From contig JABMML010000188.1 of NCBI GenBank assembly GCA_013205585.1, positions 1 to 10,478 on the forward strand: a stretch of DNA of 10,478 bases, given 5' to 3'. Every line of letters starts with the position of its first letter. The stretch's first letter is position 1. The stretch is from Chitinophagaceae bacterium. Lineage in GTDB: Bacteria > Bacteroidota > Bacteroidia > Chitinophagales > Chitinophagaceae. Shown here piece by piece: positions 7,717-10,478 of this stretch. The notes beneath the pieces were generated by a model. It was not told the origin of the DNA and searched no databases. It saw only the letters and a program-made list of their open reading frames with translations. Both the position numbers and the translations under genes were made by a program.

Positions 7717-8538
7717 ATGCCTGCACCCATTGGGGTCTTTGATAGTGGTTATGGTGGACTCACCATTTTAAAGGAATTGAAAAAACAATTACCTAGGTAC
7801 GATTATATTTATTTAGGAGATAACGCACGTGCCCCTTATGGCAGTAGGTCTTTTGAAACAGTTTATCAATATACTTTAGAAGCAGTGCATTGGTTTTTTA
7901 AACAAGGTTGCTCTTTAGTTATTATTGCTTGCAATACTGCTTCCGCTAAAGCACTTCGCAATATTCAACAATTAGACTTACCTCATCTAGATCCTAGCAA
8001 AAGAGTCTTAGGCGTAATTCGCCCCACCACAGAAGTCCTGGGGCATTTTTCTATCAACCAACAAATTGGTATCATGGGTACCTTGGGTACAGTGCAAAGT
8101 GATAGCTATCCTATCGAAATAGCTAAATTTTTTCCCAATCTGCAAGTATTCCAACAAGCCTGCCCGATGTGGGCGCCCTTAATTGAAAATGGTGAGTTTG
8201 ATAAACCCGGGGCAGACTATTTTGTAAAGCAATATCTAAACGAGCTTTTTAGCCAATCTAAGGGCATTGATGCTATTTTACTAGCTTGTACGCATTATCC
8301 GTTATTGGAGGCTAAAATAAAGTCTTTCTTGCCTGCTGGGGTGAGTCTAGTGACACAAGGAGATATTGTGGCAAAAAGTCTTGCAAAATACCTTGAAAAT
8401 CATCCTGAATTGGCTCAAAAATGCAGTCAGCATGGGCATCTAAGCTTTTATACTACCGACAATGCCAAAACCTTTGAAAAACAGGGCAGCTTATTTTTTG
8501 GCCAAAAAATTGAGGCAAAACATACAGATTTAGCTTAA
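7717..8538 (+). CDS. murI: Glutamate racemase
   Basis: This cytosolic enzyme converts L-glutamate to D-glutamate for the peptidoglycan stem peptide. The protein is 273 residues, the usual length. GVFDSGYGGLTIL (6-18) carries the conserved DSG of the family, followed by LGDNARAPYG (33-42). The two catalytic cysteines are seen as Cys72 in IIACNTAS and Cys191 in LLACTHYPLL. GVIRPTTEV lies at 99-107, and GTLGTVQSDSYP at 121-132. The ATG at 7717 puts the first motif six residues in, as expected. The gene stands between a terminator (7637-7665) and rpmH, so it is probably transcribed alone. The upstream sequence is A+T-rich, with no convincing -7 element. Aspartate racemase is a related family, but both cysteine motifs here match MurI. 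Confidence 0.96.
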   Translation: MPAPIGVFDSGYGGLTILKELKKQLPRYDYIYLGDNARAPYGSRSFETVYQYTLEAVHWFFKQGCSLVIIACNTASAKALRNIQQLDLPHLDPSKRVLGVIRPTTEVLGHFSINQQIGIMGTLGTVQSDSYPIEIAKFFPNLQVFQQACPMWAPLIENGEFDKPGADYFVKQYLNELFSQSKGIDAILLACTHYPLLEAKIKSFLPAGVSLVTQGDIVAKSLAKYLENHPELAQKCSQHGHLSFYTTDNAKTFEKQGSLFFGQKIEAKHTDLA

Positions 8539-8555
8539 GAAATGAAAAAATACCC

Positions 8556-8563
8556 TATTTTTG
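8556..8563 (+). promoter_or_regulatory. Candidate -7 element of the rpmH promoter
   Basis: TATTTTTG is an exact match to the Bacteroidota consensus TAnnTTTG, and is followed by CC. It lies 18 bases after the murI stop and would give an rpmH leader of about 75 bases. A TTTG box at -33 is not seen; the nearest candidate is TTTA at 8529-8532, 23 bases upstream. Confidence 0.55.
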
Positions 8564-8576
8564 CCGTCCTTTCACA

Positions 8577-8627
8577 GGTAGTAGTATGGTGACTGCTATT
8601 GAAGTGGAAACAATTTTAAGAAACTAA
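8577..8627 (+). promoter_or_regulatory. rpmH leader: small hairpin and 13-codon mini-ORF
   Basis: Bases 8577-8585 can pair with 8592-8600 (9 pairs including G-U, 6-base loop). The ATG of a short open frame (8586-8627, MVTAIEVETILRN then stop) falls in the loop. The mini-ORF ends 18 bases before the rpmH ATG. Many ribosomal protein genes are autoregulated through leader structures, so a leader element is conceivable. A hairpin this short can also arise by chance. Confidence 0.25.
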
Positions 8628-8645
8628 GCAAGTAAAAGACATCAA

Positions 8646-8807
8646 ATGAAACGTACATTTCAACCACATAAACGTCGTCGTAAATCTGTTCATGGTTTTC
8701 GTAAGCGTATGGAATCTGCTAATGGTCGTAAAGTATTAGCAAGCCGTAGAAAGAAAGGACGCAAAAAACTAACTGTATCTAGCGAGAAAGGATTAAAGAA
8801 AGATTAA
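8646..8807 (+). CDS. rpmH: 50S ribosomal protein L34 (bL34)
   Basis: This 53-codon gene encodes a very basic protein of the large ribosomal subunit. The sequence starts [20 protein letters not shown] and continues [19 protein letters not shown], the bL34 signature over its full length. The last residues ([14 protein letters not shown]) extend a little beyond the 44-47 residues of many bacterial homologues. The ATG at 8646 is unambiguous, because the family begins with MKRT. An exact-consensus -7 element lies about 90 bases upstream, and a strong terminator follows 48 bases after the stop. The gene therefore seems to form its own transcript, although rnpA lies just downstream as in most bacteria. 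Confidence 0.97.
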   Translation: MKRTFQPHKRRRKSVHGFRKRMESANGRKVLASRRKKGRKKLTVSSEKGLKKD

Positions 8808-8855
8808 TCTAGGGAGTACCCCTTTCTAACTATTACAAATAAATTCAATAATTTT

Positions 8856-8890
8856 AAAGTCCTTCCCGTTATTCGGGAGGGACTTTTTTT
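8856..8890 (+). terminator. Intrinsic terminator between rpmH and rnpA
   Basis: AAAGTCCTTCCCG (8856-8868) pairs with CGGGAGGGACTTT (8874-8886) over 13 positions. All are Watson-Crick except one G-T wobble, and the loop is TTATT. Seven consecutive T (8884-8890) complete a textbook rho-independent terminator. It would end most rpmH transcripts before rnpA. Confidence 0.93.
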
Positions 8891-8897
8891 ATCACTT

Positions 8898-8905
8898 TAA
8901 TTTCG
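8898..8905 (+). promoter_or_regulatory. Candidate -7 element for rnpA
   Basis: TAATTTCG differs from TAnnTTTG at one base. It lies 8 bases after the terminator T-run and 5 bases before the presumed rnpA TTG start. If used, the transcript would be leaderless or would start just inside the gene. No -33 box is visible, because that position falls within the terminator stem. Confidence 0.3.
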
Positions 8906-8910
8906 CATTA

Positions 8911-9321
8911 TTGTCAAAGGTTTTTACATATCAGAAAACAGATAAGTTAAAAAGTAGAAAACAAACACAACATTTATTTTCTACTGGCCAGGCAATTAAT
9001 GTATTTCCTGTAAGACTTATTTATACCATTGAACCTCTTGCTAGCAAAATAGATAATGCACCGCTTAGTAGTTTGTTACAAGCAGGGGTGGGGGCACCTA
9101 GCAGAACTTTTAGAAAGGCTGTGCAACGCAATAGAGTGAAAAGATTATTAAGAGAAGCCTACCGTTTAGAAAAACCTAATTTTTTAAGCCAGGCTGCACT
9201 TGAGAACAAACGCGTTAATTTATTTTTTTTGTACACCGATGCCCTTGTACTTTCACAAGCAGTAATTCAAGGGAAAGTAAAAGAAGCGCTTTCAATACTG
9301 GTTACTAAATTGAATAAATAA
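8911..9321 (+). CDS. rnpA: Ribonuclease P protein component
   Basis: This small basic protein binds the catalytic RNase P RNA and helps remove tRNA 5' leaders. It has 136 residues, at the long end of the usual range. DKLKSRKQTQHLFSTG (11-26) matches the conserved N-terminal helix. The family signature is KAVQRNRVKRLLREAYR (69-85), containing the RNR motif (73-75). Between them the central strand region VFPVRLIYTI leads into a serine-rich loop. No ATG or GTG occurs in frame between the upstream stop at 8827-8829 and the start of the conserved helix. The TTG at 8911 gives the expected ten residues before KLKSRK and is the best start. yidD follows 36 bases later. The terminator at 8856-8890 separates it from rpmH. 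Confidence 0.94.
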   Translation: MSKVFTYQKTDKLKSRKQTQHLFSTGQAINVFPVRLIYTIEPLASKIDNAPLSSLLQAGVGAPSRTFRKAVQRNRVKRLLREAYRLEKPNFLSQAALENKRVNLFFLYTDALVLSQAVIQGKVKEALSILVTKLNK

Positions 9322-9357
9322 TTATTCTATAATAATTACAACATTAAAGAAGATAAA

Positions 9358-9591
9358 TTGCCTACGCTTAAAAAAATTATAGCCTTTCCTTTTATAATGT
9401 TGATACGTATTTATCAATACGTGATTTCGCCATGGATGGGGGCTAGTAAATGCAGGTTCACGCCTTCTTGTTCTCATTATACAAGCGAAGCCATTCAAAA
9501 ATATGGGCCTATCAAAGGCATTTATTTAGGGGCCAAAAGACTAAGCAAGTGCAGGCCAGGCGGCGGTCAGGGCTATGACCCAGTGCCCTAG
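9358..9591 (+). CDS. yidD: Membrane protein insertion efficiency factor YidD
   Basis: YidD is a small protein attached to the inner membrane by an amphipathic N-terminal helix. It helps YidC-dependent membrane protein insertion. The 77 residues contain the whole family signature: [14 protein letters not shown] (15-28), [20 protein letters not shown] (31-50) and [17 protein letters not shown] (61-77). The conserved cysteines are 32, 38 and 65. The apparent start is TTG at 9358, which gives the usual amphipathic [13 protein letters not shown] helix. The next in-frame ATG (Met14) would remove part of that helix. It probably shares a transcript with rnpA. yidC, its partner gene, is not next to it, as in other Bacteroidota where yidC lies elsewhere. 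Confidence 0.95.
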   Translation: MPTLKKIIAFPFIMLIRIYQYVISPWMGASKCRFTPSCSHYTSEAIQKYGPIKGIYLGAKRLSKCRPGGGQGYDPVP

Positions 9592-9634
9592 TTTCAATTT
9601 CTATTTATAAAATAAGTTTTACATAAGTTGACAC

Positions 9635-9667
9635 AAAAAAAACCTGCATTTTTTAATTGCAGGTTTT
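9635..9667 (-). terminator. Terminator between yidD and sodA, strongest for sodA
   Basis: AAAACCTGCA (9639-9648) pairs with TGCAGGTTTT (9658-9667) over 10 base pairs with a 9-base loop. Read on the minus strand, the stem runs into eight T (the A-run at 9635-9642), a good U-tract for ending sodA transcripts. Read on the plus strand, only the four T within the stem are available, so it may stop yidD transcripts less efficiently. It lies 37 bases beyond the sodA stop. Confidence 0.85.
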
Positions 9668-9704
9668 CAGTATAAAATTGTTTCGAGTATAAATGCTTCT
9701 GCTA

Positions 9705-10310
9705 TTATTTTGCAGCAGCAAAACGATCCGCAATCACAGACCAATTTACTAAGTTCCAAAAAGCAGCTAAATAATCGGCTCTTCTATTTTGATATTTTAA
9801 ATAGTAAGCGTGTTCCCAAACATCGGCTCCTACAATAGGATGACCTTTTACTTCAGCTACATCCATTAAAGGATTGTCTTGATTAGGCGTAGAGCTTACT
9901 TCTAATTTTCCGTCTTTAACAATTAACCAAGCCCAGCCACTTCCAAAACGAGTCATACCAGCAGCAGCAAATTTTTCTTTGAATGCATCGAAGCTACCAA
10001 AAGCAGCATTGATAGCATCGGCTAATTCGCCTGTGGGTACTCCACCTGCGTTAGGGGCTAAGCTTGCCCAAAAGAAACTATGGTTCCAATGACCACCACC
10101 ATTATTTCTAACAGCTGGGCTAATAGTACCAGCTACTTTTACTAATTCTTCTATCGTTTTTCCTTCGTTCGCAGTGCCAGCCACTGCCTTGTTTAAATTA
10201 TCTACATAGGCTTGATGATGCTTGCCATGGTGTATTTGCATGGTCAAGGTATCGAAATGGGGTTCTAAGGCTTCGTGTGCATAAGGTAATGCGGGTAAGG
10301 TAAATGACAT
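9705..10310 (-). CDS. sodA: Superoxide dismutase, manganese-type residues
   Basis: This cytosolic enzyme dismutates superoxide to oxygen and hydrogen peroxide. At 201 residues it has normal length and no signal peptide. It opens with [19 protein letters not shown], the usual Fe/Mn-SOD N-terminus. The four metal ligands are visible: His27 (IHHGKHH), His77 (HWNHSFFW), Asp163 and His167 ([17 protein letters not shown]). The GGGHWNH context has Gly where iron enzymes have Gln, and Gln144 is supplied by TPNQDNPL. Both point to a manganese enzyme, though cambialistic forms exist. The gene runs opposite to rnpA-yidD and has its own -7 element at 10343-10350 and its own terminator. I see no motif missing. 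Confidence 0.96.
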   Translation of the reverse strand: MSFTLPALPYAHEALEPHFDTLTMQIHHGKHHQAYVDNLNKAVAGTANEGKTIEELVKVAGTISPAVRNNGGGHWNHSFFWASLAPNAGGVPTGELADAINAAFGSFDAFKEKFAAAGMTRFGSGWAWLIVKDGKLEVSSTPNQDNPLMDVAEVKGHPIVGADVWEHAYYLKYQNRRADYLAAFWNLVNWSVIADRFAAAK

Positions 10311-10342
10311 ATTTTTTATTTATTGTGTTTGTGAATGAGGCT

Positions 10343-10350
10343 CAAAATTA
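10343..10350 (-). promoter_or_regulatory. -7 element of the sodA promoter
   Basis: On the minus strand this reads TAATTTTG, an exact match to the Bacteroidota TAnnTTTG consensus. It is 32 bases before the sodA ATG, giving a short, A-rich leader without evident structure. A TTG or TTTG box at the usual 17-23 base distance upstream is not present. Confidence 0.6.
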
Positions 10351-10478
10351 CAATGCTTTGCGCTGATTTAAGCGAGTTGTAGCTTTTTTTTCCTTAATTA
10401 GAAAATAAAAGCAATTTTGAATGAGTTAGACTTATTCAAGCGCTTCATAAATATCTATTTCTCGTCTCACTCTACGCA
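10351..10478. other. Right-edge stretch without an identifiable gene
   Basis: Two open readings touch the right edge and neither can be assigned. On the minus strand a frame from the edge ends RREIDIYEALE and stops at 10432-10434, which could be the last 14 residues of a gene entering from the right. On the plus strand a frame opens at TTG 10417 and stays open to the edge. Both are too short to judge. An eight-base T-run (10384-10391) lies upstream of the sodA promoter. Confidence 0.4.

Noticed and set aside
8542..8592. 16-codon frame MKKYPIFAVLSQVVVW between murI and rpmH
   Set aside because: It overlaps the best rpmH -7 element and has no start context or recognisable family; most likely chance.
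10349..10391. Hairpin-like pairing (TACAA/TTGTA and CGCT/AGCG) followed by eight T on the plus strand
   Set aside because: The stem is broken by an uneven internal loop and no plus-strand gene leads into it; it lies over the sodA promoter region.
1..10478. Search for a new defence, mobile or repeat-based system
   Set aside because: Apart from a few short gaps and the right edge, the window is filled by recognised housekeeping and envelope genes; I saw no transposase, integrase, tRNA, direct-repeat array, or base-composition shift visible by eye.

Overview
The window looks like a chromosomal core region of a member of the Bacteroidota, most likely a Chitinophagaceae-like lineage. The evidence is A+T-rich DNA, almost no Shine-Dalgarno sequences, several TAnnTTTG-type -7 elements just ahead of genes, a DUF6089-type outer-membrane protein, and the characteristic gene run nadK - DUF6089 - uppS - bamA - ompH - ompH - murI. 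I saw no mobile element, CRISPR array, tRNA, rRNA or defence system. The placement rests on recognised protein families and gene order, not on a database search.

Region 1 (1-2826, + strand): the 3' part of a BamA/TamA-like outer-membrane barrel protein enters from the left edge. It is followed within a few bases by nadK (NAD kinase) and then, 3 bases later, by a DUF6089-type barrel protein. Region 2 (2853-7665, + strand): an envelope-biogenesis block holding uppS (undecaprenyl diphosphate synthase), bamA (outer-membrane protein insertase) and two tandem OmpH/Skp-type periplasmic chaperones. It is closed by a strong hairpin terminator at 7637-7665. Region 3 (7717-8538): murI (glutamate racemase), which supplies D-glutamate for peptidoglycan.

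Region 4 (8556-9591, + strand): the short ribosomal protein gene rpmH (53 codons), a strong intrinsic terminator, then rnpA (RNase P protein) and yidD, both apparently starting at TTG. yidC does not follow, although it does in the classical rpmH-rnpA-yidD-yidC order. Region 5 (9635-10478): a hairpin terminator lies between yidD and a convergent superoxide dismutase gene with manganese-type residues. Its promoter is at 10343-10350, and the last ~130 bases hold no gene that can be identified.

Functionally, most of the window serves the cell envelope: lipid carrier (UppS), peptidoglycan precursor (MurI), outer-membrane protein targeting (two OmpH) and insertion (BamA, YidD at the inner membrane). 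I found no convincing new system. The second-look items are modest: an atypical L6 motif in the first barrel protein, a 21-bp in-frame tandem duplication in the DUF6089 gene, an enlarged third POTRA domain in BamA, a hairpin and mini-ORF in the rpmH leader, and the terminator that splits rpmH from rnpA.
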